A stretch of 41,593 nucleotides of DNA from Chloroflexota bacterium (GCA_024277135.1 JAJRVV010000211.1:1-41593), one strand, 5' to 3'; shown: positions 1 through 7,696, counted from the stretch's first letter. Numbers and translations are program-made. The notes: generated by a model from the sequence alone, not told the origin.

Positions 1-248
1 CCCGGCAGCAGGCAGGCGATTCCCCCGATGCGCCGCCACCGCCGCCGCCTGCGCCTCCCAGCCAGACTCAATTCGCTCTGGGCGTGGCCCGCAATTTCGT
101 GGAAGAACTGGTGCCGCCGGAAAAACAGGACGAATTCATCAACAAAGCGGTCTGGGTGATGGGCGGCCTGCTGTTGCTGCGCCTGCTCAGCGAATGGTGG
201 ATGAACCGGCTGGCGAATAAAATCGCCAAACGGATACAGGCGTCGTGA
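1..248 (+). CDS. C-terminal part of a membrane-anchored protein, possibly CoxG-like (5' end outside window)
   Basis: An open frame enters from the left edge (codons in phase from base 3) and stops with TGA at 246-248. The visible 81 residues begin with a proline-rich linker of about 15 residues. An amphipathic stretch follows, then one hydrophobic segment (VWVMGGLLLLRLL) and a short basic tail (NKIAKRIQAS). That is a C-terminal membrane anchor with the tail on the cytoplasmic side. CoxG-type accessory proteins of CO dehydrogenase have an SRPBCC domain, a Pro/Ala linker and exactly such an anchor. With CoxD- and CoxE-like genes immediately downstream this is the best guess, but the diagnostic N-terminal domain is not in the window. 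The stop codon overlaps the GTG start of the next gene, so the two are translationally coupled. Confidence 0.6.
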   Translation, partial: RQQAGDSPDAPPPPPPAPPSQTQFALGVARNFVEELVPPEKQDEFINKAVWVMGGLLLLRLLSEWWMNRLANKIAKRIQAS

Positions 249-1024
249 GCCACTCCCCGCCCATCTTCCCCGACCTGGCGGGCAAATCCGTCCTGATCAC
301 CGGCGGCGCATCCGGCATTGGCCGGGCGGCGGCGCTGGCGTTTGCCCAGGCTGGCGGCCGCGTCGTCATCGCCGATGTGGATGAGGCTGGCGGCGTGGAA
401 ACGGCCGCCCAAATCAACCAAACAGGCGGCGAAGCGATTTTCGTCCTGGCTGATGTCTCCCAATCAGACCAGGTGAAAAACATGGTGGCCCATGCTGTGC
501 AGGCATACGGCCGTCTCGACTGCGCCTTCAACAATGCCGGATTTGAGGGACGGTTGGCCCGCACCGCCGACGTCACCGAAGCCGACTTTGACCGCATCAT
601 CGCCGTCAACCTGAAAGGGGTGTGGCTTTGCCTGAAGCATGAACTTAACCAGATGCTGCGGCAAGGAAGCGGCGTTATCGTCAACACCGCTTCCGTCGCC
701 GGGCTGGTGGGCGCGCACTCCATGTCGGCGTATGGGGCCAGCAAACACGGCGTGGTCGGCCTCACCCGCGCGGCGGCGGTGGAGTACGCGGACAAGGAGA
801 TTCGCGTCAACGCCGTCTGCCCGTCTGTGATTGACACGCCGATGGCGCGGCGCGGCTTTGCCCAATTCCCCCAATTCAGGCAAAACGTGGAGGCGGCCAA
901 TCCCAGCCGCCGTTTGGGGCAGCCGGAAGAGGTGGTGACGGCCGTCCTCTGGCTCTGCTCGGCTGCATCTTCCTTCGTCACCGGCGCGGCGCTGCCGGTG
1001 GATGGCGGGTTCACGGCGCAATAG
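245..1024 (+). CDS. SDR-family oxidoreductase (NAD(P)-dependent short-chain dehydrogenase)
   Basis: A 259-residue classical short-chain dehydrogenase. Visible motifs are the Rossmann glycine motif TGGASGIG at residues 19-26, an acidic residue after beta-2 (ADVD, about 44-46), NNAG at 96-99, catalytic Ser150, and Tyr163-x3-Lys167 (YGASK). The C-terminus ends in the typical VTGAALPVDGGFTAQ. The Asp after beta-2 favours NAD(H) over NADP(H), by family rule. The substrate cannot be read from sequence. The start is the GTG overlapping the previous stop (GTGA), and the downstream MoxR ATG lies one base after the stop, so it sits inside a + strand operon. It carries one ACGGCCGT octamer near 938. Length matches the family (about 250). 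Confidence 0.9.
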   Translation: MSHSPPIFPDLAGKSVLITGGASGIGRAAALAFAQAGGRVVIADVDEAGGVETAAQINQTGGEAIFVLADVSQSDQVKNMVAHAVQAYGRLDCAFNNAGFEGRLARTADVTEADFDRIIAVNLKGVWLCLKHELNQMLRQGSGVIVNTASVAGLVGAHSMSAYGASKHGVVGLTRAAAVEYADKEIRVNAVCPSVIDTPMARRGFAQFPQFRQNVEAANPSRRLGQPEEVVTAVLWLCSAASSFVTGAALPVDGGFTAQ

Positions 1025-1025
1025 C

Positions 1026-1916
1026 ATGTCATTTACCTCGATTGACGACCTGCAAACGGCTTTGCGCGACCAGTTGTATCTGGCGGATCGGGGATTGGCG
1101 ACGGCCGTCTACCTCAGCCTGCAATTGCAACGCCCCCTCTTTTTGGAAGGGGCGGCCGGCGTGGGCAAAACCGAAGTGGCTAAAGCGCTGGCCCGCGCCC
1201 TGGACGCCTCTCTCATCCGCCTGCAATGTTACGAAGGGCTGGACATCAACCAGGCCGCCTACGAATGGAACTACAGCCGCCAACTGCTGCACATCCGCCT
1301 GCTGGAAGCGCGCGGCGAAAAAGCGCGGGAAGCCGACCTGTTCGGCCCCGACTTCCTGCTGGCCCGCCCCCTGCTGCGAGCTATCCAGCCCGCCGATCAG
1401 CCGCCCGTCCTCCTGATTGACGAGATTGACCGGGCTTACGCCGAATTTGAAGCCTTTTTGCTGGAAATCCTGTCCGATTTTCAAATCACCATCCCCGAAA
1501 TCGGCGTCATCCGCGCCGAACGGCCGCCCATCGTCATCCTCACCTCCAACCGCACCCGCGAAGTCCACGACGCCCTGAAACGGCGCTGCCTCTACGCCTG
1601 GATTGATTACCCCAGCTTTGAGCGGGAATTGGCGATCCTCAACGCCAAACTGCCTCACGTCCCGGCGCAACTGGCCCGGCAAGTGACCGCTTTTGTGCAA
1701 AAACTGCGCCAGGCCGATCTGTACAAACTGCCCGGCGTGGCGGAAACGCTGGATTGGACGGCCGCGCTCGTCGCCCTCAATCAGCAAGCCCTGACGCCGG
1801 AAATCGTGGCCGACACGCTGGGCGTCCTGCTCAAGTACCAGGATGACATCACTCAGGTGGACGGCCGTCTCATCGCTGAAATGTTGGGGCAACAGGATGA
1901 GGGGGTGAACGGGTGA
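1026..1916 (+). CDS. MoxR-family AAA+ ATPase, CoxD-like
   Basis: A 296-residue AAA+ ATPase. The Walker A motif GAAGVGKT is at residues 42-49, Walker B VLLIDEID at 129-135, sensor-1 Asn in LTSNRTRE (about 175) and arginine fingers at RR 186-187. MoxR ATPases act with VWA-domain partners to mature metalloenzymes. In the CO-dehydrogenase system the CoxD/CoxE pair helps install the sulfido/Cu part of the Mo site. The VWA partner follows here with a 4-nt GTGA overlap. An in-frame GTG at 1002 exists, but it lies inside the SDR gene; the ATG at 1026, just after the SDR stop, is preferred. The role in CO dehydrogenase versus another molybdenum hydroxylase is inferred from neighbours only. Confidence 0.9.
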   Translation: MSFTSIDDLQTALRDQLYLADRGLATAVYLSLQLQRPLFLEGAAGVGKTEVAKALARALDASLIRLQCYEGLDINQAAYEWNYSRQLLHIRLLEARGEKAREADLFGPDFLLARPLLRAIQPADQPPVLLIDEIDRAYAEFEAFLLEILSDFQITIPEIGVIRAERPPIVILTSNRTREVHDALKRRCLYAWIDYPSFERELAILNAKLPHVPAQLARQVTAFVQKLRQADLYKLPGVAETLDWTAALVALNQQALTPEIVADTLGVLLKYQDDITQVDGRLIAEMLGQQDEGVNG

Positions 1917-3103
1917 CGCCCCCGCTCCCCCGCTCCCCGCGACCACAGGTCGCCGCTCCCCCGCTCCCCGCCCACCTTCTGACCAACTTGCTCCACTTTG
2001 GCCGACTGCTGCGGGCGGCGGGCCTCTCCATCCACCCCGGCCGCATGATGGATTTAGCGGCGGCGCTGCGGCTGGTCAACCTCGGCTCCCGGCCGGATGT
2101 GTACCATACCATGCGCGCGCTGTTGGTACACCGGCAGGAAGATTTGGCGCTGTTTGACCGGGTGTTTGCGTTGTTCTGGCGCAAACCGTCGCGGCGGGAA
2201 CGGCCGTTCGACCCCCTCCACGATCTCCGCCGTCAACAACAAAAACCGGATATTATCCCCTTACCCATCCACCAGCCTGCCCCACCGACAAACCAGCCAA
2301 CCAACGCGCCGCCAGCCATCGCCGTCACCCGCGCCTACTCGGCGCAGGAGGCGCTGCGGCACAAGGATTTTGGCGACTTAACCCCGGACGAGGAGACGGC
2401 CGTGCGTCAACTCATGCAGCAGTTCAACTGGCAGGCGGCGCAACGGCGCACCCGGCGGCGGCAAAGCGGGCCGGGGCCGCAGCTAGACATGCGCCGCAGC
2501 TTGCGCCGCAGTTTACGCACCGGCGGCGAATTCATGGTGTGGCACACCCGCCGCCCGCGACGCCGCCCGCGTCCTCTGGTCATCCTGGCCGACATCAGCG
2601 GTTCGATGGAGCGGTACACCCGGCTGTTGCTGCATTTCATTTACATGGCCGTCTGCGCCCAGTCTCAGCCGGTGGAAGCGTTTGTGTTCAGCGCCCGGCT
2701 GACGCGCATCACCCGCCAATTGGGGCATAAATCATTGGCCAAGGCGTTGGCGGAAGTGAGTACGGCCGTGCCCGATTGGTCTGGTGGCACCCGAATCGGC
2801 GCGGCGCTCAAGCGGTTCAACACCGATTGGGGGCGGCGCGTCCTCGGCGGCGGCGCGGTGGCGCTGCTCATCAGCGATGGTTGGGATCGGGGCGATCCTG
2901 ATTTGTTGGCATGTGAGATCGGCCGTCTGCACCGCAGCTGCCACCGGCTCATCTGGCTCAACCCGCTGCTGGGCCTGCCCCGCTACCAACCGCTGACACG
3001 CGGCATCCAGGCCGCCCTGCCCCACATTGACGACTTTTTGCCGGTACATAACCTGGTCAGCCTGGAAGATTTGATGCGCCATTTGCAGAAACTCGGCGGC
3101 TGA
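1913..3103 (+). CDS. VWA domain-containing CoxE-like protein
   Basis: A 396-residue protein of the CoxE/YeaD2-type VWA family. The MIDAS metal site is complete: D227-x-S229-x-S231 (DISGS), Thr293 (GGTR) and Asp322 (SDGWD). A conserved N-terminal block (LLHFGRLLRAAGL) is at residues 26-38, a Pro/Gln-rich linker at about 117-135 and an Arg-rich stretch at about 178-221. It partners the MoxR ATPase just upstream in metal-site maturation. The GTG start overlaps the moxR stop. The first 20 residues (MTPPLPRSPR...PLPA) are encoded by a GC-rich direct repeat (1922-1971) and are not typical of the family, so the N-terminus appears to have been remodelled by that repeat. The next gene is a foreign-looking methyltransferase, so the operon is interrupted here. 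Confidence 0.88.
   Translation: MTPPLPRSPRPQVAAPPLPAHLLTNLLHFGRLLRAAGLSIHPGRMMDLAAALRLVNLGSRPDVYHTMRALLVHRQEDLALFDRVFALFWRKPSRRERPFDPLHDLRRQQQKPDIIPLPIHQPAPPTNQPTNAPPAIAVTRAYSAQEALRHKDFGDLTPDEETAVRQLMQQFNWQAAQRRTRRRQSGPGPQLDMRRSLRRSLRTGGEFMVWHTRRPRRRPRPLVILADISGSMERYTRLLLHFIYMAVCAQSQPVEAFVFSARLTRITRQLGHKSLAKALAEVSTAVPDWSGGTRIGAALKRFNTDWGRRVLGGGAVALLISDGWDRGDPDLLACEIGRLHRSCHRLIWLNPLLGLPRYQPLTRGIQAALPHIDDFLPVHNLVSLEDLMRHLQKLGG
1922..1971. repeat. GC-rich duplicated repeat with central inverted repeat
   Basis: The same 19-nt string (CCGCTCCCC repeated at 8-nt period, ending GC) occurs at 1922-1940 and 1953-1971. Between the copies is a perfect 6-bp inverted repeat, GCGACC (1939-1944) and GGTCGC (1948-1953), with a 3-nt loop. 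The element lies across the first codons of the VWA gene and is translated as Pro/Arg/Ala-rich residues. It resembles the intergenic arrays elsewhere in the window but has an 8-nt rather than 7-nt unit. Confidence 0.8.
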
Positions 3104-3248
3104 TCTAGTAAGCGGACAAATACCAGGCGAAAGAAAGCCTCTTGTTAATCTCATCAGGTATAATCAATGTCAGGCTGCTCATAGCCCCTTAAACAAACTC
3201 GTTTTCAGATACAATTCAGTTCTATCCAGAAGTTCAGGAGAAAAGGGA

Positions 3249-4256
3249 ATGAAAAACAATCCATTACCCAGACTCGACACCGATGACAATGTTAGGAACA
3301 AGTTACTGCCTTATTGTCGGTTGAAACCTGGTGAAATTTGGGCAGACCCCATCAGTGGACATAAAGTCGGCTGTTTAGACGCGATAAATAGCTCCGAAAT
3401 CGAACAGTTAATGAGCGGCGAATATGCACAATTAGCTGTTCACGATCCCCCATATAATCTGATCGCCTTTCAAGAAAGAACGATTGCTGAATTCATCAGT
3501 TGGTGTAAGAAGTGGGTAGAGAATTCTTGGCTGTGGTTAGACGAAAACAGCGCCTTGTATATTTGGCTTGGCGCCGATCAGAAAGACAACTTTCAACCTT
3601 TGCCCGATTTTATGATCATGATGCGCGGTTTTGGCTTTAAGCCCAGAAGCTTTATCGCCATGCGTAACCAACGAGGATATGGAACGCAAAAAAACTGGAT
3701 GGCTGTACGCCAAGAGCTGCTATATTATGTAAAAGGATCACCCCATTTTGAGGTTCAATATACAGATATTCCTAAAATTTTGCGCGGCTACTACAAAACT
3801 GTAAACGGTCAGACAACTGAAAATTTAGAACGCAGCAAATCTGATAACATTCGGGCGAGCAATGTTTGGGTGGATATTCAACAAGTATTCTACCGGATGG
3901 AAGAAAATGTTTCCGGTTGTTACGCTCAAAAACCGCTCAAATCTATCGAGCGAATCATCAACGCCAGTTCCAAACAAGGCGACCTGGTTATTGATTTTTT
4001 TGCTCATTCCGGCACAACGTTGTTGGCTTCCGAAATCAAAAAACGTCGCTGCTTCACAATTGATATAGACCCCGTTTACTGCGAAATCAGCATACGCCGT
4101 TTAGAACTATTTCGACAAAAAGGCAGATTGGGTTGGCAAAATGGGCATCCTTTTGAAAAGGAGCTGCCATCTCAAAATAACGGACATCAGCTAACTCCCC
4201 AGAATGAACAAAAGCAAGAGAATCATAATCAACCAATACAAGCCAAATTACTGTAA
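3249..4256 (+). CDS. Type II DNA methyltransferase (beta-class, N6-adenine or N4-cytosine)
   Basis: A 335-residue site-specific methyltransferase. The catalytic motif IV DPPY is at residues 66-69. The AdoMet-binding motif I (DFFAHSGTTLLASE) lies downstream at about 249-262. That IV-before-I order defines the beta class; DPPYNL is commonest in adenine-N6 enzymes. The last 40 residues are Gln/Asn-rich low-complexity sequence. It pairs with the endonuclease 12 nt downstream, which it would protect against. The RBS AGGAG at 3236-3240 has good spacing to the ATG. A TATAAT at 3159-3164 is a possible -10, without a good -35. The gene is visibly AT-richer than its flanks and has no ACGGCCGT octamers, both suggesting horizontal transfer. 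The recognition sequence cannot be derived by eye. Confidence 0.9.
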   Translation: MKNNPLPRLDTDDNVRNKLLPYCRLKPGEIWADPISGHKVGCLDAINSSEIEQLMSGEYAQLAVHDPPYNLIAFQERTIAEFISWCKKWVENSWLWLDENSALYIWLGADQKDNFQPLPDFMIMMRGFGFKPRSFIAMRNQRGYGTQKNWMAVRQELLYYVKGSPHFEVQYTDIPKILRGYYKTVNGQTTENLERSKSDNIRASNVWVDIQQVFYRMEENVSGCYAQKPLKSIERIINASSKQGDLVIDFFAHSGTTLLASEIKKRRCFTIDIDPVYCEISIRRLELFRQKGRLGWQNGHPFEKELPSQNNGHQLTPQNEQKQENHNQPIQAKLL

Positions 4257-4268
4257 CCAGGCAGGGCC

Positions 4269-4994
4269 ATGGAAAAACTCAAAGCGGATTTAGACAAACT
4301 CATCGCGCAATTGAAGAATTCTGATGAATTTATTGAGCGGCTAGAAACTCTCCTGTCAGTTTATCCCTTCAATGAATACGAACACATCATTTCCACACTC
4401 ATGAGCGCAAACCTGCTTAGCCTGGACGATTACTATGCGTTGCGAGATGAGTACATCGCCAGAAACATGTATCTATACTTATTTGAGATAGGCCCAAGAG
4501 AATTTGGGGAAAAATGGGCGCAAGGTCATTTGAAGGAATTAGTGCCGGATTTAGTAAAACCGTCGAAAAAATTAGACCCCGAATACTTAGGGCAATATGA
4601 TCTCTGGCTGGAGACAGATCAGCACAAAATCCGAATTGAAGTCAAGGCGTCTCGCGCCGTTGATTTTGACAGTCACAAGCCGTTATATGTAAAAGCTTTG
4701 GCAACGACATCAAACAAAAGGTTTGACATGAATTTCCAACAAATCAAACCGAGATATTGCGACGTATTCATTTGGATTGGGGTTTGGCGAGACCGAATTC
4801 GGTATTGGGTGTTAGCGTCGAAGGAAGTGGAGAATAACAAACGATATTCGATTGGTCAGCATAGGGGAAATGTTGGCGAAGGTCAATTACATCTAAAAGA
4901 TGATAACATTCACGACTTCCAGCGATTTGAGTTTCGCTCAACAGAGTTATACGATGCCATACTTGACGCCTACCATCGTCAAACCTCAGACTAA
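4269..4994 (+). CDS. Probable Type II restriction endonuclease, PD-(D/E)XK fold
   Basis: A 241-residue protein directly downstream of the methyltransferase. I do not recognise a named family, but it contains a plausible PD-(D/E)XK nuclease core: Asp111 (QYDLWLE), then Glu124-Val-Lys126 (IEVKASRA) at the usual spacing on consecutive strands. The N-terminal 100 residues are helical, and a basic/aromatic C-terminal part follows the core. It would cleave DNA at the site its partner methylates. It shares the AT-rich composition of the methyltransferase, and the two form a two-gene unit with a 12-nt gap. Nuclease identity rests on the EVK motif plus context, so it is a strong but indirect call. Confidence 0.75.
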   Translation: MEKLKADLDKLIAQLKNSDEFIERLETLLSVYPFNEYEHIISTLMSANLLSLDDYYALRDEYIARNMYLYLFEIGPREFGEKWAQGHLKELVPDLVKPSKKLDPEYLGQYDLWLETDQHKIRIEVKASRAVDFDSHKPLYVKALATTSNKRFDMNFQQIKPRYCDVFIWIGVWRDRIRYWVLASKEVENNKRYSIGQHRGNVGEGQLHLKDDNIHDFQRFEFRSTELYDAILDAYHRQTSD

Positions 4995-5020
4995 ATGTGG
5001 AAATTGGGCCTAAACTGTTC

Positions 5021-5052
5021 AGACCGGTTCAACCTCCAAGATGAACCAGTCT
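5021..5052. repeat. Hairpin at the right edge of the restriction-modification island
   Basis: AGACCGGTTCA at 5021-5031 is complementary to TGAACCAGTCT at 5042-5052 (10 of 11 pairs), with a 10-nt loop. It lies 27 nt after the endonuclease stop. There is no T-run of terminator length after it, so it is better seen as a dispersed intergenic hairpin or a weak terminator. Confidence 0.7.
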
Positions 5053-5089
5053 TGAAACAACGGAATGACGAATCAAGTGGAGTGATGCG

Positions 5090-5947
5090 ATGGAAATTGC
5101 ACTGGCTGATGAACGAGCTTTATTGCTGAAAGAGCAAATCACGCTGGAACAGGCAGAGGGGCGGGTGTGGGGACGCAAGCTGGATGCGTTTGGCCGGGTG
5201 GCGCGTGTCGCCGGTATGCTGCAAAAGCCGAAAGATGCTGATTTTGAACTACTGTACCAGGAACATCGCTACCAATCTTTCTGGCATGTGGTGTGCCGCG
5301 CCCATTATGTGTATGAGCGGCAGCGGGAATTCCCCATTGCCGTGAGCGGGCCGGAAGTGGAAAAGGTGACGTTTGCTGGGCGGGAATATGCCATCGTGAA
5401 CGGCCGTCTCCTTCTCAATGGCGTCGAGTTATGCCGGGAAGAACCGGAAAAAGAATTGTTCCTGGACAGTATCACCAATGCTAAAAACGGGGCGTTGGCC
5501 GGCTATCTGCAACATCCGGCCAACGAAATCCCCATGGAGTACCTGGACGAGTTGACGGCAAAGGGCATCGTCATCGTGCCGCCGCAGACACGGGCCACGG
5601 CCGTCGTCCGCGACGTGCTACTGGGCATTCTCAAAAGCGTCCGCGCCGACCGTATTTTGGAAGATACCGTCACCGTGGAACGGGTGGACCTTTACTACCG
5701 GCCCGTCTACGCCTTCCAGTACCGCTGGAAATCGAAGAATAAAGAGGCGGTACTGGAGATGGACGGCGTCACCGGCGAATTGCAAACCGAGGGCAAGACG
5801 TTCCAACAGTACATGGGCAAGCTGCTCGACCCGGAATTTCTGTTTGACGTGGGCGTAGACACTATTGATTTGCTGGTTCCCGGCGGCGGCCTGGCGATAA
5901 AATTGGCGCGCAAGGGGCTGGATGTCGCCAAAAAACGGAACGCTTAA
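5090..5947 (+). CDS. Uncharacterised protein (285 aa)
   Basis: I do not recognise this 285-residue protein. The N-terminal half is charged and mixed alpha/beta with several aromatic residues (YQEHRYQSFWHVVCRAHYVYERQ begins at about residue 57), but no signal peptide. The C-terminal third has a two-strand 'YYRPVYAFQYRW' segment (about 198-209) and a 'LEMDGVTGEL' segment (about 222-231), as in proteins that pair a substrate strand with an acidic turn. A short hydrophobic, glycine-rich stretch (LLVPGGGLAIKLA) sits near the end. Base composition and two ACGGCCGT octamers (5400, 5597) match the host genome, not the preceding island. It has a GGAG ribosome site about 8 nt before the ATG. It sits between the R-M island and the XdhC-like gene. 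Confidence 0.75.
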   Translation: MEIALADERALLLKEQITLEQAEGRVWGRKLDAFGRVARVAGMLQKPKDADFELLYQEHRYQSFWHVVCRAHYVYERQREFPIAVSGPEVEKVTFAGREYAIVNGRLLLNGVELCREEPEKELFLDSITNAKNGALAGYLQHPANEIPMEYLDELTAKGIVIVPPQTRATAVVRDVLLGILKSVRADRILEDTVTVERVDLYYRPVYAFQYRWKSKNKEAVLEMDGVTGELQTEGKTFQQYMGKLLDPEFLFDVGVDTIDLLVPGGGLAIKLARKGLDVAKKRNA

Positions 5948-5966
5948 AAAACTCGGCCACGAATTA

Positions 5967-6011
5967 CACGAATGGCACGAATTTAGGTGGTTTTAATTCG
6001 AGTCATTCGTG
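5967..6011. repeat. Imperfect inverted repeat with 9-nt periodicity
   Basis: CACGAATGGCACGAATT (5967-5983) pairs with AATTCGAGTCATTCGTG (5995-6011), 14 of 17 positions, with an 11-nt loop. The left side starts earlier with another CACGAATTA unit, giving a 9-nt period. It fills the gap between the unknown gene and the XdhC-like gene. No T-run follows. Confidence 0.7.
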
Positions 6012-6037
6012 AAACACACGGCTAAATTATTGACCAC

Positions 6038-7033
6038 ATGAAAGACATCATCTCGGATATTGACCAATGGCTGACCGACGGACAACCCATTGCGCTGGCT
6101 ACCGTCATCCAAACTTGGGGATCATCTCCGCGGCAGGCGGGGTCCAAGATGGCGTTTACCGCCGACGGCCGTCTCACGGGTTCGGTGAGCGGCGGCTGTG
6201 TGGAAGGGGCGGTCATCGCAGCGGGGCAGGAAACGGTGGCGGCCGGCGTTCCCCAACTGCTCCACTTCGGCGTCAGCGACGAGACGGCGTGGGGCGTGGG
6301 GCTGGCCTGCGGCGGCGTGATTGAGGTGTTTGTGCAGCGGTTGGACACGGCCGTCTACACAGTCTGGCGCGAACTAACGCAAAAGAACCTCTCCGGCACG
6401 GCCGTCACCCTCATTGCCGGTTCCGACGAATGGACGACGGGCGTGTTGGATGGGAACGGCCGTCTGCTGGCGGGGCATTTGCCGGAAGCGGCCGTCCACC
6501 TGACTGCCGCCGCCCCTCGCCGCGTCAAAACAGAAGACGGCTGTGAATGGTTCATCGAACCCATCCGCCCTGCCCCCACTCTAATCATCGTCGGCGGCGT
6601 CCACATCGCCATCGCCCTCACCAGCCTGGCGCAGACGCTCGGCTTCCGCACCATCCTCATTGACCCGCGCCGCGCCTTCGGCAGCGAGGCGCGTTTCCCG
6701 CACGTGGATCAACTCATCCAGCAGTGGCCGGAGAAGGCGTTTGCTCAATTGGAATTGACGGGGGGTACGGCCGTCGCGCTCCTCACCCACGACCCAAAAA
6801 TTGACGACCCGGCCCTCAAAATCCTGCTCAACAGCCCTGTGTACTACATCGGCGCGTTGGGCAGCCGCAAAACCCAGGCCAAACGGCGGGCGCGATTGCT
6901 GGAAATGGGATTTGGGGAGACGGCCGTGGCCCGCATCCACGGCCCCATCGGCCTGGACATCGGCGCCAAAACCCCGGCGGAAATCGCGCTGGCCGTCTTG
7001 GGGGAAATTGTGAGTCAAAAACGCAAAACGTAA
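6038..7033 (+). CDS. XdhC/CoxF-family molybdenum hydroxylase maturation protein
   Basis: A 331-residue XdhC-family protein. The N-terminal XdhC/CoxI domain shows ATVIQTWGSSPRQAGSKM (about 21-38) and GSVSGGCVEGAV (about 48-59). The C-terminal XdhC Rossmann domain starts at TLIIVGGVHIAIAL (about 182-195) and contains 'YYIGALGSRKT' (about 270-280). XdhC proteins bind and protect the sulfurated Mo cofactor before insertion into xanthine-dehydrogenase/CO-dehydrogenase enzymes; CoxF is the homologue in cox clusters. With CoxD/CoxE-like genes upstream it completes an accessory set, whose structural subunits would lie outside the window. It carries six ACGGCCGT octamers, read as GRL or TAV. The last residues KRKT and the stop come from a 7-nt repeat (7018-7038). 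Confidence 0.9.
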   Translation: MKDIISDIDQWLTDGQPIALATVIQTWGSSPRQAGSKMAFTADGRLTGSVSGGCVEGAVIAAGQETVAAGVPQLLHFGVSDETAWGVGLACGGVIEVFVQRLDTAVYTVWRELTQKNLSGTAVTLIAGSDEWTTGVLDGNGRLLAGHLPEAAVHLTAAAPRRVKTEDGCEWFIEPIRPAPTLIIVGGVHIAIALTSLAQTLGFRTILIDPRRAFGSEARFPHVDQLIQQWPEKAFAQLELTGGTAVALLTHDPKIDDPALKILLNSPVYYIGALGSRKTQAKRRARLLEMGFGETAVARIHGPIGLDIGAKTPAEIALAVLGEIVSQKRKT

Positions 7034-7038
7034 GCAGC
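7018..7038. repeat. Short 7-nt-period repeat across the XdhC stop codon
   Basis: Units AAAACGC (7018-7024), AAAACGT (7025-7031) and a degenerate AAGCAGC follow each other at a strict 7-nt step. The TAA stop of the XdhC gene is at 7031-7033, inside the array. The same unit family recurs at 19004, 31096 and 38709. Confidence 0.65.
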
Positions 7039-7050
7039 CATCAAATATCG

Positions 7051-7080
7051 TTGCAATATGCACTCATTTGACTGTACAAT
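7051..7080 (+). promoter_or_regulatory. Candidate promoter of dinJ-yafQ
   Basis: TTGCAA (7051-7056), an 18-nt spacer and TACAAT (7075-7080) make a plausible sigma-70-type promoter, 33 nt before the dinJ ATG. The overlapping TGCAATATGCA (a TGCA/TGCA inverted repeat) is a possible antitoxin operator. Autoregulation is the family norm, but the operator is an inference. Confidence 0.45.
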
Positions 7081-7113
7081 GCAGGCATCAATCTATTTTC
7101 AGGAGTACAAACC

Positions 7114-7374
7114 ATGCCCAACGTAACGGTGCAAGCGCGTATAGACCCAACGTTAAAACAAGAAGCAGAAGCTATTTTTGCCGCTATTGGCCTGACCACA
7201 GCCGAAGCCATTCGCGTCTTTATGCAACAGGCAGTCAACAGCGGCGGGCTTCCCTTTCGGCCATCAGCTAAAACACCCAACGCCGGAACGTTGGCGGCGA
7301 TGATGGAACTGGAGGATGGCGGAGGCGAGTCGTTCGCCACAACAGACGAACTGTTTTCGGACTGGAAGCGTTAA
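7114..7374 (+). CDS. dinJ: DinJ/RelB-family antitoxin
   Basis: An 86-residue RelB/DinJ-family antitoxin. The N-terminus (PNVTVQARIDPTLKQEAEAIF) is the ribbon-helix-helix DNA-binding part. It is followed by GLTTAEAIRVFMQQAV and a flexible C-terminal toxin-binding tail. It neutralises the YafQ toxin encoded 3 nt downstream and should repress the shared promoter. It has a good AGGAG ribosome site at 7101-7105. Length is the same as E. coli DinJ. It contains no ACGGCCGT octamer, consistent with a mobile module. Confidence 0.9.
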   Translation: MPNVTVQARIDPTLKQEAEAIFAAIGLTTAEAIRVFMQQAVNSGGLPFRPSAKTPNAGTLAAMMELEDGGGESFATTDELFSDWKR

Positions 7375-7377
7375 GCG

Positions 7378-7650
7378 ATGCCGTTGACCATTCGCCAATC
7401 CACCCAATTCCGGCGAGACGCGAAGCGGCTGCGGCGGCAAGGCACGGCTCTGGCCCGGCTGGAAGCCGTCATCCTTGTCCTGGCTGCCGGGGAGCCATTA
7501 GCGGAACAATACCGGGATCATGTTCTGGCAGGGAACTGGAAAGGGTTTCGGGAATATCACATTCAACCGGATTGGCTGCTTATCTATCGGGTTGAGGATG
7601 ACGAGTTGCAGTTTGCCAGAACAGGAGGCCACGCCGCTTTGTTTGGTTAG
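7378..7650 (+). CDS. yafQ: YafQ-family mRNA interferase toxin
   Basis: A 90-residue toxin of the RelE/YafQ superfamily. The catalytic set known from E. coli YafQ (His50, His63, Asp67, His87, Phe91) is present with a constant offset of two: His48, His61, Asp65 (followed by Trp66), His85 and Phe89. It should therefore be an active ribosome-dependent endoribonuclease. The core is the (W/F)KGFREYHIQPDWLLIYRV segment at about 54-72. It starts 3 nt after the dinJ stop and is translationally linked to the antitoxin. Confidence 0.92.
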   Translation: MPLTIRQSTQFRRDAKRLRRQGTALARLEAVILVLAAGEPLAEQYRDHVLAGNWKGFREYHIQPDWLLIYRVEDDELQFARTGGHAALFG

Positions 7651-7696
7651 GAATCGGCCACAAACAACCTTTCAGATCAGGATGGCGATTCCGCGA

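Noticed and set aside
1002-1025. GTG start 8 codons upstream for the MoxR ATPase
   Set aside because: It lies within the SDR coding sequence; the ATG at 1026 right after the SDR stop fits the operon and the family N-terminus better.
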